In this document: positions 22,042 to 34,357 of the stretch, piece after piece | Layout: the number at the start of each line of letters is the position of its first letter | Numbering within the stretch: the stretch's first letter is position 1 | Source: Cichorium intybus | Taxonomy: Eukaryota; Streptophyta; Magnoliopsida; Asterales; Asteraceae | Length of the DNA: 64,000 bases | Reading direction: 5' to 3' | Assembly: GCA_023525715.1 (NCBI GenBank) | Contig: CM042012.1 | Span: forward strand, 52,411,004-52,475,003 | Program-made: the position numbers and the translations under genes | The notes under the pieces: generated by a model | The model's database searches: none | Told to the model about the DNA's origin: nothing | The model's input: the letters and a program-made list of their open reading frames with translations, nothing else

Positions 22042-23093
22042 AGATGTTTTAGTTTAGCTAAGACCAATTTGAAACGAATGACACTAGAGAAGAGAAGAGA
22101 AAGATGTCCGGACAGGCTTTCGTCATTTAAGGAAGCCTAGAAGACACTACTGGGATGGTACCTCCCTTCGCGAAGTAGTTGTCTAGCTTAGTATACCCTT
22201 GTGCTTGAATCTGTTCCAAGTCACAAAGGGGAGACAGAATGAGCATAACCTAGCGGACGGATCTGTTCTGTCCCGCGAGGGGAGCTAGTAGAACGAGTTT
22301 CATGAGTATCAGTTGGTCTTACGCTAAGAGAAAGGAAAGAGTTAAAGAAAGAATGATTTTCAAAATGAGGGTTATTTTAACCAAAGAAGAGTAAGGGTCC
22401 TTTAAATGACCAAAAGTTATAATAGAAATTTTTTTATAAGTGAAAAAGAGATTTTTCTAAAAAGAGTCATTTTTATGATTAGAATATGTAAAAATTATTT
22501 TAAAGTATAATAGAGTCACCTTATGACTAGAAAAAGTAAAAAGACAATTTTTAATGACAGACCCAACTGTAACAAAATATAATTTCAGTTGGAAAGTATG
22601 AAAGTAGTTATGTGGTAGTAAAAGTCACAATAGTAAGTATATGAGAAAGCGAATATGTACGGGATTAGTGAGTTTTGGTATAGAAAGAGAAAGAATATAA
22701 GTATGTTATACCACGCGGTATATGAGTTAAAAGAACCAGCGACCCAGGAAACCTAGTGTAACATTAGAATCAGTGTGTATAAGTGATTATGATAATAAGG
22801 GCCCGTATTATCATAATCACATGATATGTATTGATACTGATGGAATCACGAAGGAATCATGGTAATCTGGTAGAAAATATAACAAACATAAAATTATGTT
22901 GTAAAATGAGTAAGATGTACGGGAACCCTTGTACCCGAAAGTATAAAGTCAAGCAAGTATGAGTAACGAAAAAGAAAACAAGTAATGATAAATGTAGTAT
23001 GGTAAAAAAATACCTAAGTGTGTAGAAGAATGTGTACACAGGTACATAAGAGTTAGTTTGAGAGATTACTGAGATTTCGGGGACGAAATCCTG

Positions 23094-23107
23094 TAAGGGG
23101 GAAGGAT
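23094..23107 (+). other. Polypurine tract of the nested Gypsy
   Basis: AAGGGGGAAGGAT abuts the 3' LTR. The preceding TTTCGGGGACGAAATCC is a word found in front of the tract in Tekay-like chromoviruses. Confidence 0.8.
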
Positions 23108-24383
23108 TGTGACACCCGTGTCCCGGAAGGGACTGTAGATCAAAAGTAAGAGCGTTTTGGCCTTTAGTGTGGCCAAATAACGATGTTAAGGTCATTATGA
23201 GATAAGAAAAATATAACGATCAAAGCCTAGGAGTCAAAACGAAGCAAAAAGCGGAAAAAGTGACACTTTTTAGTGTCGGCGCCTCGCGACGCGACGGCCA
23301 TGATGGTCGCGACGCGACGGCTGTCAGCACGTCCGTAAATTGCGCCGTAAATTGCGCAATCAGGCAATCATTCGAGGTGAGTCATCGCGACGCGACGGGA
23401 AGGCTTGTCGCGACGCGAAGGATGTTCAGAGGCTATAAATACGAGGCACAAGCCTCATTTTTGAGGCAGAACACACACCAAACACCTATACGATATAAGA
23501 GAGTGTTCTGGTAAGGAGTATACGTTGAGAGATGATAGCAAGAAGTAAGCAGCCAGCAGTAGCTAGTATCGAGGTGCTCGGGAACTATTAGAAGTCCGGA
23601 ACGAGAATCGTGCCAGGACTCCGGGAAAGCACCAGACTCAGGTGAGTAATCGCTACCGTATCTCCCTAGTAGTTTTTTACATGTTGAGCTATAGTAGAAA
23701 GAAATTATTGAAAGAAATGCAGAGTAGTATAGTTATGATATATGTGTTAGTAGTCATGAGGAAAGTAGGTATGCTACAGACCCGTTGACGAGTCTGGCCC
23801 ATGAGAAGTAGTGTATCACAGGATGATACCAAGCAGTGTAATGTAGTGTCCGTGCGAAAGAATGACATATGACATAGAAAAAGATAATGTGTAGATATTG
23901 TGTGCCAGCTCCATATATTGCACCAGTATTGGTCTAGAAAGTTAGAAGGGATATGGATATCCCATAAAGTAAGCATAGGAAAATTATGTAGACAAGTACC
24001 AAATAATGAATTTGGTTAAGAACAATAGTACCGACAGATAACCCGGTGCGGAACCGGTAAACACTTATAACATAGTAGTAACGAATGAGTAGCCGTATAA
24101 TAAAAATAGGCGGCATAACAGTAAAATATAGAACGGTATACGATACCGTAAGTGAGTAACGTCAGACAGTACGGTAATGCTATAAGTTACCAAACAGTAG
24201 AAGGAAGTACAGAAAGACAAACAGTATGGAACGTATACGTTACCAGAAGATAGACGGTATGGTAATGTATAAATTACCAGACAGTAAAAGTACAGAAAGA
24301 TATAGTAAGTGAGTAACGTTAAACAGTACGGTAACGATATAAGTTACCAAATAGTAGAGGAGAGTATAGTAAGAGTGTATGAG

Positions 24384-25167
<784 letters not shown>

Positions 25168-25452
25168 TGTACGAGGAATGAGTTTCGTCGGGTAATACGG
25201 TAGTTTCACAGTATGATGTACGAGTAAGGAAAGAACCGTATGACGGTCAAGTGTAGTAAAATAAGTCTGTGAAACGAGTGTGGCTATTTAGGCCATACTG
25301 TGATTCGGTTACTCACTAAGCTTTATAGCTTACCCTTTTATTATATATGGTTTTGCAGGTTTAGGTAACGCTCGGCTTGGATCATGGGACGATCCCTGGT
25401 GATATTATCTTGTAAAAACTCAGGCTTTGAATGGCCGGGTCGTTACATCTCA

Positions 25453-26783
25453 TGTGATGAACATGATTCTGAAGAGTCTGGACATGATTCAGAAGAGCTT
25501 TTGGTTAAATTTGATGAGTCCGAAGTGACTAACAAAATGCAAGTCTTCGGAACCCATATTTGTTTGGATGATTTTGACTTCGAGGTTTTTTATGTTTTCT
25601 TAGCACTTGAAATTTTTGAAAAAATTGATAACTTTGATGACTTGGTTTTTGTAGTGATATTTTATTTCAAGTCATTTCTTTTCCAATTTTGTTTAGAATT
25701 TTCAATTGTCGATTTCCTTGATATTGAGCTACATAATGTAGAAGTACAAAGGTACTCTTCATACGCCAATTTGAAATCATTTAATGAAAGATTCTTATCC
25801 TTAAATAGATCCAAATTTTTGTCCAACCATTGATGGAATGTATCTATCACATTGTTGCCTTTTGAAAATGTTTTCTTTGTTGGTTTTTGAAATTTGGGAT
25901 TTGGAAAGTTTGGTTTCTTTGGTACAAAGGATGGTTTAGAAAATTTTTTAACTTCTGAAACCTTTGAATAAGTTATTTTAGTTCCAGAAGTTGAGGCTTT
26001 TGCAATGATTGGTTTTGAAACTCCGAAGGGTGTTTTTCTTTTGATGAGATTTTGAGTTTGTTTTGTTTTCAAATTCGCAGCAACTGGTTTCTGAATTGGT
26101 TTTGTAATTGTAATTGTTGTTGTTGTTTTAGAAGTTGAAGCGAGATTTTGAATTTGAGGTCTTTTCAGAATTTGAGGTTTTTGTACCGAAGGTTTTGTAA
26201 TGGTGTTTTCAAAAGATTTTGCAAGTGGTACACTCTCACACGATTCCATTAATTGAAAAACATCCATCTTCGGTGCTATGGGTTTCTCCATAACTTGAAT
26301 TTGTTTGTAGTTTCGATTTGTGTAAATGTGATTATCATTTTTGACATTTAAAAGATGTGACATGTTTTTGGGAATTTTTTCTTTTTCATAACAAAGACGA
26401 TTGTAGATGTTATGGCCATATAAATCTTGTTTTCTTACGTTAATCTTTACTTCCATTCTTTCATTCATTTCATTTTCAACCATTTTTGAAGATGAGAAGA
26501 ATCCTTTCTCAGTAACTGTGGAATTATCCTCCTCAATAAGTTTTTCCAAATCATGTTTAATTAAAGGTAAGCCTCCAGATTTCACGAAAATTGCATTTTT
26601 GAAATAAGAAATCTTCGGATAGATACAAGCAACATTGACTAGCATTTTTGAATTGTCTTTGAGATATTGATCGTAGGAGACACATTCATCAGAAATTTGT
26701 AATTTTGATTTCACAATTTCCTTGTTTTCAGAAGTTTCTTGTTCACAATCAATTTTTGTTTTTCCTTTGTCAACCGAAGACAA
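25453..26783 (-). pseudogene. Copia gag-pol spacer region, Lys/Thr/Pro-rich
   Basis: The frame 26783-25662 encodes a low-complexity basic protein (KITYSKVSEVKKFSKPSFVP, PKPKFQKPTKKTF-like segments) between the gag zinc-knuckle part and protease. It ends at a stop at 25662 (after NWKRNDLK). Recognisable coding continues to 25453, where the Gypsy insertion splits the gene; the rest resumes at 19776. A frameshift separates it from 26935-27714. No enzymatic domain is seen. Confidence 0.5.
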
Positions 26784-26934
26784 TTGTGAGATATCTTCGG
26801 AGGGCGATGCGGATGCGAAGGATGATTTTAATATATAAAGTCAGAGAAGAACAATCAATTTCCTCCATATCCGAATCACTTTCAGAATCATTTTCAGATG
26901 CAGTTTCAACAATAACATTTTCTTTGTTTTCAAT

Positions 26935-27714
26935 TTAAGGAACACTCTTTTTCAAGATTGGAATTTCTTGTGGCAATAATTTCAACAAATTATCAGCAGT
27001 GAGATGTTTTTCTATAGATATTAAGCCATGTTTATACGAAGGATTGGTTACTTCGGAGCCAGATACTATAGATTCACATTCATAGGATATACTATCAACT
27101 TCCTTAAGTTTAAACTCAATAAAAGGTAATACTTGTCTATGTTGAACATTGCACACATCAGCTGAATGATAGATACAAGTAATATGAGCATATAAACGTT
27201 TTACAGTTTCACAGAAGATATTGTGTTGTCTCAAAATTACATCATGATTGTTCAAATGTTTTTCTCTATTCTCCTCTAGCAATGAGATTCTTAAATTGGA
27301 CTTTTCTAGGGCTAGCTTCAAACTTTCTACTCTCCCCCTCAAGTTGAGAATCTCTTGATCACTGATTTTCTCCCTATTTTTCGCATCAACAAGCAGTTTA
27401 TGCATCACAGAACAATCACGAGTTATTTCATTAATGATAGGAGTAGATTGAGTAACAGGAATTTTAAAAGTTGAGAGAAGTTTAGATACCTGCTCGGGAA
27501 TGGTCAAGCGTGTGTCATTTGCCATCAGACAGACCTCCTCATCATCATCCGAAGAGTCATCAGACCAGCACTTCGGATTCCCTGCAACCAGCATCTCATT
27601 CAGCTCCGAACTCTTATATCCAAGACCAGCAGTTCCTTCATATCCCAGTTCCTTTTCATCTTCAGTCTCCTCAAAAGTAGCCTTCGGAAAGCACTTACCG
27701 TCATCATAGGCCAT
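26935..27714 (-). pseudogene. Copia gag C-terminal extension with coiled coil
   Basis: Same frame as the gag at 27766-28941, separated by one in-frame TAG at 27766-27768. Contains an acidic stretch (DDSSDDDEEVCLMA) and a helical heptad-rich stretch (LRGRVESLKLALEKSNLRI). Long gag extensions of this kind occur in plant Copia elements; no further function is assignable. Confidence 0.6.
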
Positions 27715-27765
27715 AAAAGCACTATGAGTTGGCTTTCTTACTTCTTCGTCTTCGGAGTCAGAAGA

Positions 27766-28941
27766 CTAGACTTGATATGTTCCTTGGTGATCCTCAGCAG
27801 CCATCAGGGCTAAGTCCTTTGTCTTTTCTCTTACTTCTTCCATTTTTCTTGCATAATACGCTTCATCCTTTACTTGAGGCTTCTTCTCATTCTGTTTACG
27901 TAACATGCAGTCTTTTGCAAAGTGATTCTTGCCATGACAGTCGTTACAATCATATCCCGAATCCCCAGAGACTTTCTTCTCTTCAACCTTTTCTTTTGGT
28001 GTCTCCGAAGCCTGAGTTTCAGATGGCTTCGGAGTTGAAGACTTTGAGTTTTCCTCCTTCGGAGTGTAGATTTCTGGTTTGGGTTTTGAATTGAAATTTG
28101 GTTTGTTGAAGTTCTTCACAAAGGGTTTTCCAGAGTTGTTCTTGATGAATGGTTTCTTGAATCTTCGACTGTTTGCAGCATATAGAGCAATTGTTTCTCC
28201 ATTGTTGTCAACCATGTAAGCAGCAATGTCTTCATCACTGTCTTCTTCTTCTTCTTTTGAGACAAGGGTTAGGGATCCAGCAGTTTCACTCCTTCGACTA
28301 ACAATATCAGGTTCATGTGATTTGATCAAATTGTACAGAGCAGCTAGCTTGTACTTTTCAATGTTCTCATAAGATTTGGCCATTAGCATGATGGGTCTCC
28401 ATTCCTTGCGAAGACTATATAGAAACTTGATATTGATTTCCTGTTGACTTTGGGTTTCTCCAAACTTATCCAAGGTATAGATCATGTTACTGAGACGTTC
28501 ATAGCATGCTTCAAGAGATTCATTTTCCTCTTGTTTGAAGTTGCCAAAATCTGCTAAGGTTTCCTGTACTTTGCTTGTGTGAAGAATCTTGTCACCACCA
28601 AAACGAAGAGCAAGATTATCCCACATTTCCTTAGCAGACTTAGCATCAGCTATATGGTGACTGACATCAGGTCCTAGTCCACTTCTCAGTTCATACATGG
28701 CTCTTTCATCATTCTCTATTTTCTTTATATCAACAGCATTCAGAACTTCGGCTTCTTCTCCATCTGCAACTATAAACCAACCACCAATGTCGGTATGAGG
28801 ACCTTCAGTTACAGATCTCCACAAATCTTTATCCAGTCCAATTAGATAGTCCTTCATTCTTCCAGACCAATAATCATAGTAAGAAGTTACTAGAACATGA
28901 GCTTTTGTTGCAGACCCGATAAGATTTGCATAGTTGAGCAT
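27766..28941 (-). CDS. Copia gag with zinc knuckle
   Basis: An uninterrupted frame of 391 codons. The N-terminal half has the Copia gag (UBN2-type) pattern, including KDLWRSVTEG, KEMWDNLALRFGG and ETLADFGNFKQEENESLEAC. A basic Pro-rich linker follows, then CNDCHGKNHFAKDC, a C-x2-C-x4-H-x4-C nucleic-acid-binding knuckle near residue 330. The product would form virus-like particles around element RNA in the cytoplasm. The first ATG at 28941 follows a leader of about 190 bases after the primer site. The TAG ending it is followed in the same frame by the normal extension, so the stop is a mutation. Confidence 0.85.
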   Translation of the reverse strand: MLNYANLIGSATKAHVLVTSYYDYWSGRMKDYLIGLDKDLWRSVTEGPHTDIGGWFIVADGEEAEVLNAVDIKKIENDERAMYELRSGLGPDVSHHIADAKSAKEMWDNLALRFGGDKILHTSKVQETLADFGNFKQEENESLEACYERLSNMIYTLDKFGETQSQQEINIKFLYSLRKEWRPIMLMAKSYENIEKYKLAALYNLIKSHEPDIVSRRSETAGSLTLVSKEEEEDSDEDIAAYMVDNNGETIALYAANSRRFKKPFIKNNSGKPFVKNFNKPNFNSKPKPEIYTPKEENSKSSTPKPSETQASETPKEKVEEKKVSGDSGYDCNDCHGKNHFAKDCMLRKQNEKKPQVKDEAYYARKMEEVREKTKDLALMAAEDHQGTYQV

Positions 28942-29121
28942 GTTAGCATAATTAAGTAGTGGTAGAATCAGTCATTTTGAATGGATTTCAACGAGATCTT
29001 TTCAGAAAAACGAGTAACAGAGATTTGTGACAGTTGCGGAAGACTAGATCTGAGATACGATTCAGATCTAGAACTGTAACAATAAAATAAAGCTCTATGA
29101 ACAGGTTTTCGAGCTGTCCTA

Positions 29122-29132
29122 CTCTGATACCG
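29122..29132 (-). other. Primer binding site of the Copia element
   Basis: The minus strand reads CGGTATCAGAG, complementary to the 3' end of initiator tRNA-Met, next to the right LTR, confirming minus orientation. Confidence 0.75.
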
Positions 29133-29134
29133 TT

Positions 29135-29610
29135 TGTTGAGTATTGAAATCGATTAAACAAGGATATGTGACTAATATTATAACAGTATAAGTTTGTACT
29201 AACCAATTCACACAGTAATAAGTAAGTAAGAACAGTGAAGAATAGTAAAGAACACAGTCGAATTGGATAACCTGTGCCGAATGTTTGATTGATTGATTAA
29301 GGTTTTACAATTTGGGAAGATACAATCTCACACTCGACAAGGTATGGTATCACTGATATTTATACGTGATCAGTGATACACATAGTACAACTTTATTATA
29401 GAAAATATCCTATCAGAGTACTATCCAATATGATACAAGATTCATGCACCACGTAATGTACTATCACGCGTGCACTCAAAAAGGTATTACAGCTATGAAG
29501 TCTTCGGATCCTCCAGGATGTACCCTTCGGAGTCTTCAGACTTCAGGGTCTTCTTAGCAAAACTTAGGTCTTCGGATTGGTTGGCACTTCATGACAAATA
29601 TATCTCAACA
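29135..29610 (-). repeat. Copia 5' LTR (right copy)
   Basis: 476 bp, the same length as the left copy, about 97.5 percent identical by eye; ends CTCAACA then GTTTA. Confidence 0.9.
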
Positions 29611-30198
29611 GTTTAAGTTAGCCGAACGAACACGAACGAATAAATGAACGTTGTTCATGTTCATTCGTTTAACAAATTATCTTGTTCATGATCGTTCGTT
29701 TATGTTCGTGAACATGCTAAGCAAAAACAAACGAACAAACATAAACGAACATATATAGACAAACACCATTGAACATATACAAACATAAATGAACATATAA
29801 TATTCTAATGTAATCAAACACAATTAAACATATATGAAAACAAAAAAGGAACTTAAATAAAAAAGCATAAATGAACGCAAAAGAACAACATAAACGAACA
29901 TTCACGAATATAATTGAACGAACGAGATCATTGTTCATGTTCGTTCGTTTAACTAAACGAACGAGAATTTGTGTTCGTGTTTGTTCATTTACTAAATAAA
30001 CGGACATAAACGAACTTCACACAAAACAGTTCACAAACGGTTTATTGTACGTTCAGTTTAGTTGGTTTACAGCCCTAGCGATATGTGTTTAGAAATAAAA
30101 AAAATCAATCAAGTCGATATCCCATTATATTTTATTTCTTTTGTGATTGCTCTTTCATAGTTTTATCATCTATTATTTTGATTTACATTAAGGCTATT

Positions 30199-30707
30199 TT
30201 TATAAGGCGCTGGTCCCGATGGATTCATGTTCAAATTTTAAAAAGCTATTGGGATATTTATTATTCATAAAGAGATTATGTCTTTGTCAAACACTTTGAA
30301 AAAATCGGAAAATTGAGTAGAAGATGCAATGCCTCTTTCATTCCGCTCATCCCCAAAAAACGATACGTTATCACTAAATGAGTATAGACCGATTAATCTT
30401 ATTGGGTGTATGTACAATATTCTTTTTAAAGTGCTCGTCTCTAGACTCAAAAATGATGTTGGGAAGGTGGTGAGCCCCAAGCAATCTGCTTATATTAGTC
30501 GAAGATTAATGAGCTTTACACGTGGGCCAAAAAGTCGAAAAAGAGCATGCTTATCTTCAAAGTTGACTTTGACAAAGCTTTTGATAGCTTGAATTGAGGG
30601 TACTTAAACTCGGTTATGAGGCAAATGAGTTTTGTTGATTCTTCGAGAAATTGGATAAATGGTTGCCTTTCGTCCGCTAGAGCTTCTATTCTTGTCAACG
30701 TGTGACA
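30199..30707 (+). pseudogene. LINE (L1-type) reverse transcriptase remnant
   Basis: In several frames the plus strand reads GAGPDGFMFKF, then LNEYRPINLIGCMYNILFKV and SRLKNDVGKVVSPKQSAYIS. The motif-A box follows (KVDFDKAFDSLN with the catalytic Asp) and then NGCLSSARASILVN. These are hallmark L1 reverse transcriptase segments in correct order, broken by frameshifts and stops. Motif C (the second catalytic pair) is not present, so it is truncated at about 30707. No endonuclease, 3' end or target duplication is seen. Confidence 0.8.
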
Positions 30708-31455
30708 AAAAAATTGTATAAGATAAGACCTAAATATGAATATTTTGACGATAATAAGTTTAATGCTTAAAGAACTAAGTAATCTAACCAAGGGCATAAT
30801 GGTCAAAGAAGATGAAAATATGAAGAATTACGTTTTAAGACTTTTCATTAAGTCACTCTGAAGTGTTACTTCATTTAGAAATTAGTTGTGAAAGCATAAG
30901 GGAAAAATTGGAATTTTGGGGATAGAAGTGGAGAAAATAATTGTCAAACTTTAAAAATTAATATCTCAAAATATAAACAGAATTGGGAAAAAGTCATCAA
31001 AGTGACTTTTGTAATATTTGATACAACAAGAATATAGGAAAAAAATTCGGGTCATTTGCTGCTATAAAGAATAACCAAAATTGACAAAATTGGTCAAGTG
31101 TCCATATTTGAGGGTCTATATCGAAAAATATGATTAGATCAGACTTAAGTCAGTGAAGAGAAATTGTAAAGCTCATTCTCACATTTCTAGAAATATAAAG
31201 ATTGTAAAAATCGGGTATCATCTATGGAAGTTATGACTGTGCAAAGATCAAGAAAAATTAAGTATAATTGTAGAAACATTTCTAAGGAAATATTAGGAGA
31301 GGGGTAATTTAGTCATTAGCCATGTTTTTACCAAGTCAAAATCAGCCTTGCCTTCGCCTTTCTTGTTTACGCATATCAGATCGGGAAAAAGGGTGGGAAC
31401 CCTAGTTCGCTAAAATTAGACGCACACACTTGTGTGTGTGCGATTCAAGAATACG
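30708..31455. other. Unassigned AT-rich DNA
   Basis: No reading frame or repeat recognised. The last 120 bases become GC-richer and include a (GT)n-like stretch at 31429-31441. Confidence 0.4.
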
Positions 31456-31713
31456 ATGAGAAAGGGAGACGGACAGGATGGAGACCAAACCTGGTCTCCG
31501 AGATTCCCGACTTCGGACCAGGTTGAGAAACAGAGATACAAGACAATCCAGACGAAGGCAGCTGCGCTCGTCGGCCCTTCTGAGGCCGTCGGAGGCTGCA
31601 ACAGCGACGGTGATGACTTTGGGTGGTCGGGGTTGAAGCTAGGTCTTGATTTTAGGATCAATCTAACTCCAAACATTCTGATTTTGACTCATTGGGCAGA
31701 ATTTCAAAGGTAA
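31456..31713 (+). other. Small GC-richer ORF, possible exon, unknown
   Basis: ATG at 31456 opens 85 codons (MRKGDGQDGDQTWSPRFPTS start) in a locally GC-rich island within AT-rich DNA. It ends near CAAAGGTAAAAATC at about 31706-31719, a plausible splice donor. No domain recognised. It could be the first exon of a decayed gene or the 5' part of a transposon. Confidence 0.25.
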
Positions 31714-32140
31714 AAATCTGATTTTTTTTTTTAAATCTTAGCTAATTGAGTTGAAATTTCTTGATACAAATTAGAATTGAAGTTCGTTTTCTGATTTTTA
31801 TCACTTTATGGGTTCAAACACTTAAGAATAGTAAATGTTGATGTTTGACTTAAATTCTAGAATGCATTCTAGGAATTGATTCAAGAATGATATAGAATGG
31901 GTACAATAAATAAGAAATCAATAAAATAATTGAAACAACATATATTCTAACTTCTTTTAAAAAAATATTGTGTTACAATACGAACAAGATGTATTCTTTG
32001 ATGAACACCTTATATTCTAAAATGAATTTAATATATTCTAACAATAAACAAGTCATTCTAATATGAACTTGATCTATTCTAAATTCTAATATAAACATGA
32101 TCTATTTTAAAATCGAAAAGGAATGACTGCTCCTCTGTAT
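31714..32140. other. AT-rich DNA with diverged short repeats
   Basis: Repeated words around ATATATTCTAA and TGAACTTGATCTATTCTAA (31930-32100) suggest an old simple-repeat expansion. No gene seen. Confidence 0.4.
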
Positions 32141-32515
32141 TTCATCTATATTGTTGATTGTACCCATCTTCAACCATATTGCTGATTGTACCCTGAGGAA
32201 AGTTCCATGTAGTTCCTACATGCAAACCAAATCTCAGTTTTAATCATATATAATTGAATATTATCAAGAAAGTAATCATAGCGACCTATAATCAAGAGAT
32301 GCCACTATGATATCCCTTTCTGCTAACGGAAGTCATAAAAGGGCCTCAAATCCTTTATATCTACCTGACAGAAAAAGGTCATTTAGATCTTCAAACACAG
32401 TGGCAAAGAAGACATGGTACATGTTTGCTTAATTACCCTATCATCCATACTCCACCAGTCACAAAGATAACTACAGTCTTCGGGGCATCTTTATCTTTTG
32501 GTAAATGACTGAAAA
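32141..32515 (-). pseudogene. ICME: Isoprenylcysteine alpha-carbonyl methylesterase, two decayed exons
   Basis: Minus strand, exon A (about 32437-32511): after an acceptor-like TTTTTCAG the frame reads HLPKDKDAPKTVVIFVTGGV then WMIG, followed by a donor-like GGTAATT. Plant ICME has LPK...VVxFVTGGAWIIG here, the oxyanion-hole region of an alpha/beta hydrolase. Exon B (about 32145-32215): NFPQGTISNMVEDG, matching the conserved RNFPQGTISDMV segment. Exon B then hits an in-frame stop beside a 28-bp local duplication. No catalytic-Ser exon or N-terminal membrane exons are found. ICME demethylates prenylated proteins in the endomembrane system; this copy cannot. It is a gene fragment, perhaps captured or left by deletion. 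Confidence 0.6.
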
Positions 32516-33273
32516 ATTAAAAGGCTATTGGAAAATGAATATTTGAGTTAAGTGTGGTTATTATATGAAAACCATAGTAATAAAATAACTCCAAATTTTC
32601 AATTTCAAATACATCTGCAATTAATATGAATCAAAATAGAAAACAAATGCATAAATAAATCATGTGAAAGTCTCCTACATGTTTCATCAAACACTTGGTG
32701 GAAGGGAAAGAAAAGTTAAGGAAAATAAAAGTTATGCATGGCATTCTGGTGTGGAGGGAGACTTGTATTTGAGTATCAATGGAGCTTGAAAGCTTTGTGA
32801 TTTTGTTATATGAACATTTAAATACATAATTGCATTCAGAATTACCAAAATTACCTGTGTAATTACAGAGTATGAAAACTTTATCTTAAACTTGATTGAA
32901 CGGACTCCCAATCTTCAACTAGTAGAACCAAAATCCTGCACAATTAAGATGTTCAGATACAAGGAAACCATAAGGTAAAGCAAAGATAACAGTGATGTTG
33001 ATACGATCCGGACCCACAACCACTACCATGAATAGCTTCTACTCTACCCGATAGATGGTTATTTAGTCAAAGAATAGTTGCATTATTTTAGGAACCCACT
33101 ATTTCACTATGCATGCATGTTTCCTGAATTCTAGTTAGCATTATAGGTGATTGCATATTTAATTTGTACGTTCACGTATGAAGTAATGAGCAGAAAGTTA
33201 TTGTTTTCTCTTTTGGTCTTTATTTCTACTTTTTGTTTATTAGGAGATTAGCCATCTCAAATTGGCTTTATCA

Positions 33274-33287
33274 ATTGGTGCTTTCAT
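33274..33287 (+). other. Primer binding site candidate
   Basis: ATTGGTGCTTTCATC follows the LTR directly. The same kind of word follows the 5' LTR of other plant Gypsy elements. I did not identify the priming tRNA. Confidence 0.45.
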
Positions 33288-33297
33288 CTTCGTTCCA

Positions 33298-34357
33298 ATG
33301 CCTCCCAAAAAAGATTCTGGCTCCACCTCCGACGACCTCCTGGCCACCCTCCACGAACAACTTCAAGCTCTCATCTAAATATCCACCGCCACCACTACCA
33401 AGCTCGACCACCTTGTCACCCTTATCGGCAAACAAACAGAAACTGTTGCCACTATCGTTAACATCCTTTCGACCGATAAACCCAAAAGATAACCGCCGTT
33501 GCCGCCGCCGCCGCCGCCACCACCACCACCACCTTCGTCCACCAAAAATTCACCTCCCAACCTTTGATGGCTCTAATCCGCTTGATTGGATTTTTCAAGC
33601 CGAAAACTACTTCACCTATTATTCCGTTCCACCACCACAACGCCTTTCCCTCGCTGTTTTTTATTTTACTGGTGACGCACTTAGTTGGTACAAACACATG
33701 GCCAACAACAATCTTTTAGGCAATTGGCCGGAATTCACACGAGCACTCAAACTCCGCTTTGGTCTGTCTACGTATGAAAATCACCAAGCCACCTTGTTTA
33801 AATTACGCCAAACAACATCCGTCTCCGCTTATCGAATCGAATTTGAGAAGACAAGCAACCTGGTAATTGGTCTTTCACCACCTACCTTACGAAATTGTTT
33901 CATCTCCGGGTTATGATCCAATATTCAAACGGAACTCACACTCCACAATCCTGAAACACTTGATCAAACTTATGGTCTCGCCAAATTAATTGAAGACAAG
34001 CTTCATGCCGAACTTACCTCTTTTGATGTTTCACTCGAGCCTCCACCAACGAAACCGCCCCTAGTTCCCGCCTCTTCACCATCTTCTCCAACACTTCCGA
34101 TTAAGCGATTAAGCCCCACCGAAATGCAAAAACGACGAGCTGAAGGTCTTTGCTATAATTGTCCCGCAAAATATCAACCGAGTCACCGGTGCGACCTATC
34201 GAAATTTCTCCTTCTTCAATCGGAAACTGAACCCTCATGGACTTCCATAGCCCAAAATGATCTTGGCCTTGAGGACAAGGCCCGTTTTCAGGGGGGAGTA
34301 TTGATACGATCTGGACCCATAACCACTACCATGAATAGCTTCTACTCTACCCGATAG
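33298..34357 (+). pseudogene. Gypsy gag fused to integrase tail by deletion
   Basis: The N-terminus (MPPKKDSGSTSDDLLATL, ATG at 33298) is in one frame and meets a TAA near 33376. The main gag is in another frame after slippage in the (CCG/CCA)n run at 33494-33530. It reads LPTFDGSNPLDWIFQAENYF, FTGDALSWYKHMANN and FKLRQTTSVSAYRIEFE, the retrotransposon gag family core. One TGA lies at 33914-33916. Then come EMQKRRAEGLCYNCPAKY with CYNC..H.C knuckle residues, and the integrase-like end EDKARFQGG before LTR sequence. Not functional. Confidence 0.8.
34289..34301 (+). other. Polypurine tract of the small Gypsy
   Basis: CAGGGGGGAGTAT directly before the 3' LTR. Confidence 0.75.

Noticed and set aside
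31416..31676. 86-codon minus-strand ORF opposite 31456-31713
   Set aside because: Mirror frame of a GC-rich island; neither strand gives a recognisable domain, and the plus strand has better start and donor context.
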